Translations under genes and position numbers: made by a program | Origin: Sphingobacteriales bacterium | Lineage (GTDB): Bacteria > Bacteroidota > Bacteroidia > Chitinophagales > UBA2359 | DNA length: 64,000 nucleotides | Reading direction: 5' to 3' | NCBI GenBank assembly: GCA_016711295.1 | Contig: JADJTE010000006.1 | Span: 1 to 64,000 of the forward strand | Shown here: piece by piece, positions 1-8,450 of the stretch | How positions within the stretch are numbered: the first letter of the stretch is position 1 | Layout of the letters: each line of letters starts with the position of its first letter | The notes under the pieces: generated by a model | Told to the model about the DNA's origin: nothing | The model's database searches: none | The model's input: the letters and a program-made list of their open reading frames with translations, nothing else

Positions 1-1
1 G

Positions 2-1003
2 GCTATAATCCTACGCCATACGTCCTTTGAAACGCTGCCGAGTTTGCCCAAATCAATGCCTATACCCCCCGACAACCCCCTCACAGTAGAGGGCATCGCC
101 TTGGGGCGCAAACTATTTTACGACCCCATCCTGTCTAACGATAGCACACAATCATGCGGCAGTTGCCACGCTCAATTATTCGGATTTACCGACAACGGCA
201 AACAATTTAGCACGGGCATCGATAATATAGCGGGCAACCGCAATGCTATGGCAGTGATTAATCTGGGCTACGGACTACAATTTTTTTGGGACGGACGCTC
301 GCCCTCGCTCGAACATCAAGCCTTGGGACCAGTCGAAAACCCAATAGAGATGCACGAAACTTGGCCCGATGCAGTCTGTAAGCTAATGCGCCTGCCCGAC
401 TACCGCCGCGATTTTTATCGCGCATTTGGCGTGCAGACCATCACACCCACCGAAGTAACCAAAGCTATCGCTCAATTTGAACGAACAATGGTTAGCGGTT
501 CGTCTCGCTTCGATTTGGCATTACAGCCCGGTTCGGGCGTATTCCTGACCGACGACGAACTGGCCGGCTACCAAGCCTTTTTTACCGAAACTGCCGACTG
601 CTTCCACTGCCATACGGGCGTGGACGGCGCGTATCTGTTTGGCGATAACCTAAGCCATAACAACGGATTAGATAGCGTTACTAACATCAATGGCTTCGCC
701 GACAAGGGGCGTGGTGGTGTCACCAACAACCCCAACGACAACGGCAAATTTAAAACCCCAACGCTGCGCAATATTGCCCTAACGGCTCCTTATATGCACG
801 ACGGCAGGTTTGGTACCTTAGAAGAAGTATTAGACCATTACAGCCACGGCATCAAACCATCGCCTACGCTATCGCCTATTATCGCTACTAAGTTTGGGAC
901 GGGCAAGCAGTTTAGCCCCGAACTAAAACAACAACTCCTCGCATTTTTGAATGCCCTGACCGACACTGCTTTTGTCCAAAACCCTGCCTTTGCCGCCCCA
1001 TAA
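2..1003 (+). CDS. Diheme cytochrome c peroxidase (CcpA/MauG family), 5' end cut off
   Basis: Reduces hydrogen peroxide to water in the periplasm with electrons from small cytochromes; relatives (MauG) do other oxidations. Two haem-binding motifs are visible, CGSCH near the start and CFHCH about 155 residues later, in the usual order for the family. The reading frame is open back to base 2 without a stop, and the stretch before the first ATG (base 56) already fits the family, so the true start lies upstream of the window. The C-terminal stretch with the conserved TPTLRN and YMHDGRF motifs is complete. The 3' end overlaps the convergent MFS gene by about 90 bp. The family call is firm; the physiological substrate is not shown. 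Confidence 0.9.
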   Translation, partial: AIILRHTSFETLPSLPKSMPIPPDNPLTVEGIALGRKLFYDPILSNDSTQSCGSCHAQLFGFTDNGKQFSTGIDNIAGNRNAMAVINLGYGLQFFWDGRSPSLEHQALGPVENPIEMHETWPDAVCKLMRLPDYRRDFYRAFGVQTITPTEVTKAIAQFERTMVSGSSRFDLALQPGSGVFLTDDELAGYQAFFTETADCFHCHTGVDGAYLFGDNLSHNNGLDSVTNINGFADKGRGGVTNNPNDNGKFKTPTLRNIALTAPYMHDGRFGTLEEVLDHYSHGIKPSPTLSPIIATKFGTGKQFSPELKQQLLAFLNALTDTAFVQNPAFAAP

Positions 1004-2267
1004 AGCAATAAGCTTTTATCAACAAAACATACGTAGCTACGCCGATGGTATAAAATGCTGCGGTCACAAAAAAGATAGTGCCATAATGCAGATTCATGGC
1101 TCGCAATAACCCAAAAGCATAAGAACTCACAAACCAACTACCCGACCATATAGCCGAAATAATGGCTACCGTCAGTTCGCGGTTTTGGCTACCTACATAA
1201 TACATCGTCAGTTCGGAGGTCATCGGATTGGCAAGGCTCATTAGTGGCTGGCGAACGACAAAGCAGAAAAATGCCAAGGGCAAAGCCCAAGTATAGCCGC
1301 TCATAAAGTCGGCAGCCCCCAAACCCACCAGCGACGCAATGGCTGCTGCCTGCGACAGAGGTATGGCTTTGTAGCCCAAAGCCCCTTTGATGCGCGGCAC
1401 CAATAGCGTAACGACCGATACCAGCAAAGCCGTAGCCGACCCCAGCAGTGCGAAACCATCGGTATTGACCCCAAAGCGGTGGTAAAAAAATAAGTTCATA
1501 AATGGTATAGTCAAGCCCGCACCTACGGCAATCAAGGTAGTAGGTACTACTGCTTTACCTATCAATTTCCAATCGTATTCGTTAATCAGTTGGCGGGCGT
1601 AAACAGCGGCTTGCCTACCGATAGGCTCATGGCGTATTTTTGGGCTTATCTCACCGCTATCCGTATTTTCGTGCTTTGGCATACGCACCACAAAGGCTAC
1701 GGCTGCCAAACCAAGTGCCGAAAATACTTGCAATAAGGTTTTATCGTCAAAAATGGCGGGGAAACCACGCGACAACGCAAATATTAGCGTGCCCGACACG
1801 AGCAGCCCCAAACTCCACGTAGCAGCATGAAGCGATAATGCGCGGGTATGCACAGCAGCGGGCGCGTTGCGCAAAATATAAGGCAACGAAGGTATGGCTA
1901 CTGCCGTAAAACAAAGCCCCCACAAAATAAACAATCCACGAAGCCAAACAGTGGCATGTTGGGCTACGGCTTCTAACAAAGCTAAGGATACAAGAGGCAA
2001 AGCCAGCACACCCGCCAAAAAAATAGGGCGAAGGCGTTTGCCTTTGATATACAAACCCAAAGGCAAGGCAACAAACATGACGACCATGAAACGGTCGGCA
2101 GTAAAATCGGCTATCATCGGGTCGGGGTAGCCTTGTTTTGCCAGATACAAATTCAGACTTAAGGTAAAAGCACCATTGACTATTTGTAAAAAAAATTCGG
2201 CGGCAATGAGATACTTAATCGAACTATCGATATCGGAGTAGTTGGCGAGCCAAGTAACATGTTTCAT
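912..2267 (-). CDS. Major facilitator superfamily transporter
   Basis: A 451-residue protein with about twelve hydrophobic segments, as expected for a 12-helix MFS carrier of the inner membrane. A charged loop near residues 205-235 (KHENTDSGEI...) splits the two six-helix halves. The start is placed at the ATG ending at base 2267 (MKHVTWLANYS), because the longer upstream extension is a poor, cysteine-rich leader; the first helix follows this ATG. Nothing in the sequence or its neighbours gives the substrate. The last 30 residues overlap, on the opposite strand, the end of the peroxidase gene and look low-quality (MGRQRQGFGQK), so the natural C-terminus may be shorter or disturbed by an indel. 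Confidence 0.75.
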   Translation of the reverse strand: MKHVTWLANYSDIDSSIKYLIAAEFFLQIVNGAFTLSLNLYLAKQGYPDPMIADFTADRFMVVMFVALPLGLYIKGKRLRPIFLAGVLALPLVSLALLEAVAQHATVWLRGLFILWGLCFTAVAIPSLPYILRNAPAAVHTRALSLHAATWSLGLLVSGTLIFALSRGFPAIFDDKTLLQVFSALGLAAVAFVVRMPKHENTDSGEISPKIRHEPIGRQAAVYARQLINEYDWKLIGKAVVPTTLIAVGAGLTIPFMNLFFYHRFGVNTDGFALLGSATALLVSVVTLLVPRIKGALGYKAIPLSQAAAIASLVGLGAADFMSGYTWALPLAFFCFVVRQPLMSLANPMTSELTMYYVGSQNRELTVAIISAIWSGSWFVSSYAFGLLRAMNLHYGTIFFVTAAFYTIGVATYVLLIKAYCFMGRQRQGFGQKQCRSGHSKMRGVVVLVRG

Positions 2268-2428
2268 AATAATTATCTGATTTATTGCCCAAAACTGCAA
2301 TGAGAGCAGATAGCAAATTAGGGCACGGATACGCCTTGCCGTTAGATAATCACAAACCCAAACAACAAGACCTAATAACAATAAAGCAGCATTAGGAACA
2401 CATCATCGCGCAAAAAAGTTCGGATATA

Positions 2429-2713
2429 TTACACATCACTAAGTGGTGGAGGGCAAGAGGTAGCAATAACTACCGCCCAAAGCAGGCAAAAACGAGTTGA
2501 GTTGAGCTGAGGCTGGGCACGGGGGCGCACCTCAAAGCCTTTGCAGGCACAGTAGTGCGGCAATACAAAGGCTGCTACGCCAATTCGGAAACCCGTTTGC
2601 AGCACATTCGACCACTTAGCCGTAGCCATACCACCAATAGCAATATGTGCTGCATCTCCATATCTAAGACACAGCGAAAAGCAGAGGTTTGACCATCGAA
2701 TATAGGGGGGCAA
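2429..2713 (-). pseudogene. Possible remnant of a TRAP-type transporter permease (C-terminal end)
   Basis: A 94-codon stretch between the MFS gene and gldG. Its middle (around SNVLQTGFRIGVAAFVLP) resembles the C-terminal helices of large TRAP-transporter permease subunits, where a motif of the type KTG..AFRLGLAAFIVPF is common. The remainder has no match I recognise, and the start is not convincing. I read it as a decayed fragment or a frameshifted tail. It could equally be a chance open frame. The rest of the 470-bp gap between bases 2268 and 2740 shows nothing else. Confidence 0.3.
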
Positions 2714-2740
2714 TTTTCAATACATTGTATAAAAATACAA

Positions 2741-4453
2741 CTATTGAGCGTATTTGCGTCGTCTCAACCAACCGAATAGCCCCGCAAACCCCAAGACGAG
2801 GGCTATGGGGCAGAGGGTATTGAGTAATTGCCAAAAGAATTTTTCATCTTTTACGCGCTGCTCGTCTAAGAGGCGCATTTTTAGTTCGCGCGAGCGGGCG
2901 GCTATAATGCCGTTTTCGTCGGTGAGCCACTCGATGGCATTGAGCAAAAAATCTTTGTTGGCAAATGTTTCGCGGGTATATTTGTAGTAACCTGGCGGGG
3001 TGCTGCGCCTTGTTTTGGGGTCTATATCGTTTCGGCAGAAGTCGCCATCGGCTATCACCACCATTCGGGTAGCTTGGCTGTGGTCTTTAAATTTGAGTTC
3101 GGGCAGGGTATCTACCATTGCTTGGGTCGAGAAGGCGAGGCGATTTTTGAATGCCGATTCAAATTCGCCTTCTAAGGCAACGGCTAAGGGTAGGTTTCGG
3201 TCGGGATATTGTGCGGGGTCGGGTTTTTGGCGCACGTCATTCACATTAATTTTGATGGGTGCATTGGTGCGTCTGCTATATTTCGAGCTGCTGATTAAAA
3301 TGGTTTTTTCGACCTTAGCGGCATTTTTACCTGTTATAGTATCTATTGTAGCGGCGAATTGGAATAAGAGCGCGTCCATATTTTTGCTTACAGGGTGTTC
3401 GTTGTTGTGGTTGGTGGCTACGGGAAAATAGCTCCAAGGGAACAACTGCATATCTTGGGCATTGCCAAATTGGTCGATGCCCACAGCTAAGGGTATTTGG
3501 CTGCATTGCATATCTTGGACCACATCAAAATTGACCCTTGCGCCATAACGAAACAGTTGGTCTTCTAAGTTCAAACCGTAATCGGTGGCGATAAACGCGC
3601 CGCCGTTGCGCTGCAAACTATCCAGTTCTGTATTCAGGTTTTCGACCAACCACAGTACGCGCCCGCCGTTCATGATATATTGGTCGAGTTTGTATTTGTC
3701 GGATTCTTCAAATTTTTGGGTGGGTTTGGCAATGACTACTGCCGAAAATTCGCGGCTTGGTATATATAGGTTATCTTTTAGGTTGAAGCGTTTGAGCAAA
3801 TAATATTTTGATAGCGTAAAGGCAAAGTCTTCTACGGCTTTGGGCGGTAGTTCGCCGTGTCCTTCCAAGAAGGCGATGCTTGGTTTTGTGGGGCGTTGTA
3901 GTTTTTGTACGGCGTTGGCGAGGTTATATTCGAGCAGGGCTATCGAGTTGTTGAGTGTTTCGTCGGGGCTTTTGTTCAATTGTTCTTGTAGCAAGATGAC
4001 GGGCAAATCTCGTCCTTTGTAGCTCACAACGGCACCTGGAAAAATGATTTTTTCGGAATACTCTTCGGTATTTTCGATGAGGCGCGTAGGGCTTAGTCCT
4101 TTATCCATCAATTGCTGTGTGACGGCTTCGCGTTCTTTCGCGTCGCTATTTGCCATAGGGTCGCTAAATTCGTATTCGAGCATACCGCCCGAATAGCTGC
4201 GCATTTCGTCGAGCATTTCTTGGGTGCTATTGCGTAGGCGTTTGAAACCCGCTGGAAATTCGCCTTCGAGATAGACTTTTACGTAGGCTATATCGTCCAA
4301 ATTGCCCAACAACTCGCGGGTGGCGGGTGTTAGAGTATATCGTTTTTCGCGCGTGAGGTCGAATCTGCCATATACGTAAAACGCAATGATATTGACGAGT
4401 ACTAATACGGCTATAACAAACGATAGTGTAGCGACGGCGGTGCGTTGTTTCAT
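2741..4453 (-). CDS. gldG: Gliding motility-associated ABC transporter substrate-binding protein GldG
   Basis: GldG works with GldA (ATPase) and GldF (permease) in an ABC transporter needed for gliding in some Bacteroidota. The 570-residue product has one N-terminal membrane helix (about residues 8-29), a large extracytoplasmic domain, and a C-terminal helix (about 545-563) followed by a basic tail (LRRRKYAQ), the expected GldG topology and length. Motifs such as KRYTLTPATRELL near the N-terminus and the basic run before the last helix are typical. It starts 3 bp after the reconstructed end of the ABC-F gene, so the two are probably cotranscribed. The usual partner gldF is not adjacent here and is not in the window. 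Confidence 0.9.
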   Translation of the reverse strand: MKQRTAVATLSFVIAVLVLVNIIAFYVYGRFDLTREKRYTLTPATRELLGNLDDIAYVKVYLEGEFPAGFKRLRNSTQEMLDEMRSYSGGMLEYEFSDPMANSDAKEREAVTQQLMDKGLSPTRLIENTEEYSEKIIFPGAVVSYKGRDLPVILLQEQLNKSPDETLNNSIALLEYNLANAVQKLQRPTKPSIAFLEGHGELPPKAVEDFAFTLSKYYLLKRFNLKDNLYIPSREFSAVVIAKPTQKFEESDKYKLDQYIMNGGRVLWLVENLNTELDSLQRNGGAFIATDYGLNLEDQLFRYGARVNFDVVQDMQCSQIPLAVGIDQFGNAQDMQLFPWSYFPVATNHNNEHPVSKNMDALLFQFAATIDTITGKNAAKVEKTILISSSKYSRRTNAPIKINVNDVRQKPDPAQYPDRNLPLAVALEGEFESAFKNRLAFSTQAMVDTLPELKFKDHSQATRMVVIADGDFCRNDIDPKTRRSTPPGYYKYTRETFANKDFLLNAIEWLTDENGIIAARSRELKMRLLDEQRVKDEKFFWQLLNTLCPIALVLGFAGLFGWLRRRKYAQ

Positions 4454-4456
4454 GGC

Positions 4457-6080
4457 TTAGGCATATAGGTTTTCGCGTAGGGCTTTGACGAGCGGCGCGT
4501 GCAAATATTCGTCAAACGTCATCAATTGGTCTATCATGCCCTTTGGGCGATATTTCGATGATGCGGTTGGCTACCGTATTCATAAACTGAATATCGTGTG
4601 TTGTTAGTATAAAATTGCCCCTAAAATCGATGAGGGCGTTGTTAAATGCCGTAATTGATTCGAGGTCTAAGTGGTTGGTGGGTTCGTCTAAGATGAGGAA
4701 ATTGGGATTGCCCACCATCATTTTCGACAGCATACAACGCACTTTTTCGCCTCCTGATAGTACCGACGATTTTTTATTGACCTCTTCGCCGCTAAACAAC
4801 ATGCGCCCCAAAAACCCGCGTATAAATTGCTCGTCTTTGTCGCGCGAGTATTCGCGGAGCCAATTGATGAGGTCGGTATCGTTGTCGCCTTTGAAATAGT
4901 TGCTGTTGTCGTTGGGCAAAAATTCGGGTGTGATGGTTTGCCCAAACGAATAAGTGCCTTCGTCGGGCGTATCGACACCTGCAATGATATTGAGAAACGC
5001 CGTAATAGCACCTGTTTGTTTCGATAACATAGCTATTTTGTCGCCTTTTTGCATATCTATTGTCACGTGCCGAAATAGCCAATTGCCGTCGGCATCGCGT
5101 TTGCCCAATTCGGTGGCTTTAAAAATGATGTCGCCTGGCTCGCGGTCGGGTTTAAAGTTGATAAACGGATATTTGCGGCTCGATACGCTCATTTCCTCCA
5201 AATTGAGTTTTTCCAAGGCTTTTTTGCGGCTCGTGGCTTGTTTCGATTTAGAAGCATTGGCACTAAATCGGGCTATGAACTCCATCAATTCGGCGCGTTT
5301 CTGCTCGGTTTTTTTGTTTTTATCGGCTTGTTGTTTGGCTAATAATTGGCTCGATTCGTACCAAAATGTATAATTACCTCTATAAATGCGTATTTTCTGA
5401 AAATCTATATCTACGACATGCGTGCATACCATATCGAGGAAGTAGCGGTCGTGCGATACGACTATGACTATATTTTCATAATCTGCCAAAAAATTGGACA
5501 GCCAATCGGCGGTTTCGGCATCGAGGTCATTGGTCGGCTCGTCAAGTATCAATATGTCGGGATTGCCAAATAAGGCTTGTGCTAACAATACCTTTACTTT
5601 TTCGGCACCGCTCAGTTCGTTCATTTTTTTGTAGTGCAGCGTTTCGTGTATGCCCAAATTGCTCAACAATTCGGCGGCATCGCTTTCAGCCATCCAGCCG
5701 TTCATTTCGGCAAAAATACCTTCTAAATCAGCGGCACGCATCGAGTCGGCATCGGTGGCATCGGGATTGGCATAAATAGCGTCTTTTTCGACCATAATGT
5801 CGTATAGCTCGCGGTGTCCCATAATGACGGTAGCCAATACTTCGTATTCGTCAAATTCGAAGTGGTTTTGTTTGAGTACAGCCATGCGGTTGCCCGGCTC
5901 TATGATTACTTTGCCGCGTGTAGAGTCTATCTCGCCCGCCAAAATTTTGACGAATGTAGATTTACCCGCACCGTTTGCACCGATTACGCCGTAACAATTG
6001 CCTTTTGTAAATTTGAGGTTCGCCTCGTCAAATAATATGCGTTTGCCGTATTGCAACGCTAAATCCTGAACGCTTATCAT
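4457..6080 (-). CDS. ABC-F family ATP-binding protein (YbiT/YkpA-like), 3' frameshift
   Basis: A soluble twin-ATPase protein of the ABC-F group, whose members act on ribosomes rather than in transport. First half: Walker A GANGAGKST, signature LSGAEK, Walker B LILDEPTNDLD. Second half: signature LSGGEK and LILDEPTNHLD, with a degenerate second Walker A (MLSKQTGAI), a known feature of this subgroup. The linker has the FSANASKSKQATSRKKALEK stretch seen in YbiT-like proteins. The start is the ATG ending at 6080 (MISVQDLALQYG). The frame breaks near base 4537: removing one C restores the conserved tail (MTFDEYLHAPLVKAL...NLYA) and a stop at 4457-4459, 3 bp before gldG. Likely a sequencing indel. 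Confidence 0.85.
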
Positions 6081-6263
6081 GTATAAATTAAGAAATGTAA
6101 TATGGTTTGGTTGAGTGGTTAGCCTTTTTAATGAGATTGGCATCTGGGCAAAAATGCCCGTCTTATAGCGTAGGTATGCTACAAGAAATCTGGAATCGCC
6201 TTTGAGGTGCGTTAAACTTTTGGTTTTCTCCTTTCTCTAATCGTTGTTGTGCTTGAAAGCCGA

Positions 6264-6271
6264 CAAAGGTA
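6264..6271 (-). promoter_or_regulatory. Possible Bacteroidota -7 element for the ABC-F/gldG unit
   Basis: On the minus strand the octamer reads TACCTTTG, matching the Bacteroidota -7 consensus TAnnTTTG. It lies about 185 bp before the ABC-F start codon. No TTG is present at the ideal 19-base spacing, so the call is weak. The remaining 570 bp between ABC-F and the hydrolase gene holds the MITE at 6362-6578 and nothing else recognised. Confidence 0.35.
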
Positions 6272-6361
6272 CGACCAAATTTGTAGTCTGACTAATATTA
6301 GGGTAGGTTTCTAGTAAAATTGTAAGTGTGGCAACAAAATAGGGCATTAGGTAGTTTATTG

Positions 6362-6578
6362 GTAACTATTTAGGCAACTTCGCCACTATGCTATTCATTA
6401 GATTTCCTGCAAAAGTAAGAAATCGAAAATTTAACCTTAGATTTGAGCGTTGCAGAGATTACACCTTAATCAGTTCTTAAAATGCCGTAGGTATGGCATC
6501 TAACATTATATCTGTGGGGAATAAATGCGACATACAAACATGAATTAGAATAGAGGGGCGCAATACCTAAAAAGTTAC
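6362..6578. mobile_element. MITE, long type, with perfect 8-bp target duplication
   Basis: A 217-bp non-coding element whose left end is GTAACTATTTAGGC and whose right end is ACCTAAAAAGTTAC, an inverted repeat. It is flanked on both sides by GTTTATTG (6354-6361 and 6579-6586), a perfect 8-bp target site duplication. The interior is shared, in the opposite orientation, with the copy at 53049-53354 (for example the stretch TTCTTAAAATGCCGTAGG). No open frame is present, so it must have been moved by a transposase made elsewhere. Confidence 0.85.
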
Positions 6579-6652
6579 GTTTATTGTGGGCAAAAGTAGT
6601 GCAAATATGGCAAAGCAAACGTAGTTTTGCCCGTCTATCCATCACTTAACTA

Positions 6653-7375
6653 ATGCCTGCTACATCAGCTATGCCCCCACTATTATTGCTGCATGGTGCT
6701 ATGGGTTGCCAAGCCAATTTCGATGCGCTGCGCCCTCATTTATCGCCCTATTTCGCGCTGCACAGCCTCGATTTTTGGTCACACGGCACCGCTCCCACGC
6801 CGTCCGAGGGCAATTTGTCTATTGCGCTATTTGCCGAACAGGTGCGCTGCTACTGCGCCGAGCATTTCGACCAGCCCGTTCCGATATTTGGATATAGTAT
6901 GGGCGGCTATGTGGCTTGTTATTTAGCACGCCACTACCCACAAACCGTAGCTTGGGTGCATACCTTAGCTACCAAATGGGCTTGGTCGCCCGACATAGCG
7001 CAGCGCGAAACAGCCCTGCTCAATCCCGACCGCATTGCCGAAAAAGTACCCAAATATGCCGCCTCCTTAGCCCAGCAACACGGTGCAGAGCGTTGGCGCG
7101 ATTTGTTGCTACAAACCGCCCAAATGATGCGGGCAATGGGCGACGCACCGCCTTTGTCCGGTGCCGACTTTGCCGCCGTTGCGCCGCCCATACGCCTATC
7201 GGTCGGCGACCGAGACGCGATGGTGAGCCTCGAAGAAACCATCGGCGTTTATCGCCAATTGCCCAATGCACAATTAGCCGTATTGCCTCAAACGCCTCAC
7301 CCCTTAGACAAAGCCAACATAGCGTTTCTATCTGCCTCTATCCAAGAAATGGGCAAACTGCACTATACTACCTGA
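6653..7375 (+). CDS. Alpha/beta hydrolase
   Basis: A 240-residue hydrolase of the alpha/beta fold. The oxyanion motif LLLLHGAMG is at residues 10-18, the nucleophile elbow GYSMGG puts the catalytic serine at 82, the likely acid is in GDRDAMV (about 184-190) and the likely base is the histidine in QTPHPLD near 220. No signal peptide is visible, so it is probably cytoplasmic. The substrate cannot be told from the sequence; similar proteins include esterases and BioH/MenH-like enzymes. It is preceded by a MITE 74 bp upstream and its end overlaps the convergent accA by 13 bp. Confidence 0.8.
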   Translation: MPATSAMPPLLLLHGAMGCQANFDALRPHLSPYFALHSLDFWSHGTAPTPSEGNLSIALFAEQVRCYCAEHFDQPVPIFGYSMGGYVACYLARHYPQTVAWVHTLATKWAWSPDIAQRETALLNPDRIAEKVPKYAASLAQQHGAERWRDLLLQTAQMMRAMGDAPPLSGADFAAVAPPIRLSVGDRDAMVSLEETIGVYRQLPNAQLAVLPQTPHPLDKANIAFLSASIQEMGKLHYTT

Positions 7376-8316
7376 AACTCACCCATGGCTGAATATTTTT
7401 GGAGGCGTTGCGCTAATAGGGTTTCGGTGGGTAGGGTACGCAATTCGTCTAAGTAGCGCAATAGCTGTTGGCGTAGGTTTTGCGCCGTCAGGGCGGGGTC
7501 GTATTGCGCTCCGCCAAGCGGTTCGGGTACAATGCCGTCTATCAATCCGAATTGCAGCATATCGGTAGCGGTCAATTGTAGTTGTTCGGCGGCTTGTTCT
7601 TTTTCGTTCCAAGTGCGCCAAAGGATAGACGAGCATGATTCGGGCGAGATGACCGAATACCAAGTGTTTTCTAACATCAATACTCTATCGCCCAAGCCTA
7701 TACCTATGGCTCCGCCCGACGCTCCCTCGCCGATGACAGTGGCAATGACGGGTACGCGCAATCGCGCCATTTCGAATAGGTTGCGGGCAATGGCTTCGGC
7801 TTGCCCGCGTTCTTCCGCCTCTATGCCGGGAAAAGCACCTGGAGTATCGATGAGACACAAAATGGGTTTGCCAAATTTTTCGGCTAATTTCATCAGCCGC
7901 AAGGCTTTGCGATAGCCTTCGGGGTTTGCCATGCCAAAATTGCGGTATTGGCGGCTCTTGGTGTCGGTGCCTTTTTGGTGTCCGATGACCATTACAGTTC
8001 TGCCCTCTAAGGTAGCCCAGCCGCCTACGATAGCTGTATCGTCTGCACACAGGCGGTCGCCGTGCAGTTCGGTGAATTGGCTGAACAATTGGCTGATATA
8101 ATAGAGTGTATAGGGTCGTTCGGGGTGGCGCGATAGTTGCACTTTTTGCCACCGCGATAGCTTGGTGTATATACTCTGCTTAGTGAGCAACAATTTTTGC
8201 TCTAATTCAGCTATGGCAGCCGATAGGTCTATGCCGTCGGTACGGCTAATGTCGCGCACTTTTTCTAAATGTGCGTGCAAATCGGCGATGGGTTGTTCAA
8301 AGTCTAAGAAAATCAT
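7363..8316 (-). CDS. accA: Acetyl-CoA carboxylase carboxyltransferase subunit alpha
   Basis: Alpha half of the carboxyltransferase that moves CO2 from biotin to acetyl-CoA, the first step of fatty acid synthesis; it works with AccD. The product is 317 residues, the normal length. Family motifs are clear: an N-terminal helical region, the HPERPYTLYYI stretch, GHQKG, LIDTPGAFPGI (the acyl-CoA site), GEGASGGA and the AAEQLQLTA stretch near the C-terminus. The start is the ATG ending at 8316 (MIFLDFEQP); the longer frame adds an unrelated leader. accD is not in the window. The reading frame is intact. Confidence 0.95.
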   Translation of the reverse strand: MIFLDFEQPIADLHAHLEKVRDISRTDGIDLSAAIAELEQKLLLTKQSIYTKLSRWQKVQLSRHPERPYTLYYISQLFSQFTELHGDRLCADDTAIVGGWATLEGRTVMVIGHQKGTDTKSRQYRNFGMANPEGYRKALRLMKLAEKFGKPILCLIDTPGAFPGIEAEERGQAEAIARNLFEMARLRVPVIATVIGEGASGGAIGIGLGDRVLMLENTWYSVISPESCSSILWRTWNEKEQAAEQLQLTATDMLQFGLIDGIVPEPLGGAQYDPALTAQNLRQQLLRYLDELRTLPTETLLAQRLQKYSAMGEFQVV

Positions 8317-8450
8317 GGCAATAGAGCAAAAAGACACACTTATACGCTTGGTTTTCGAGGTATGGCGCACAACAGGTTTTTAGAACACACCTTTACTTGT
8401 ATGCCATTGCTGAGTGTAGAGGGCTAAGGTTGTCGGGTCGTAGATGGTGG

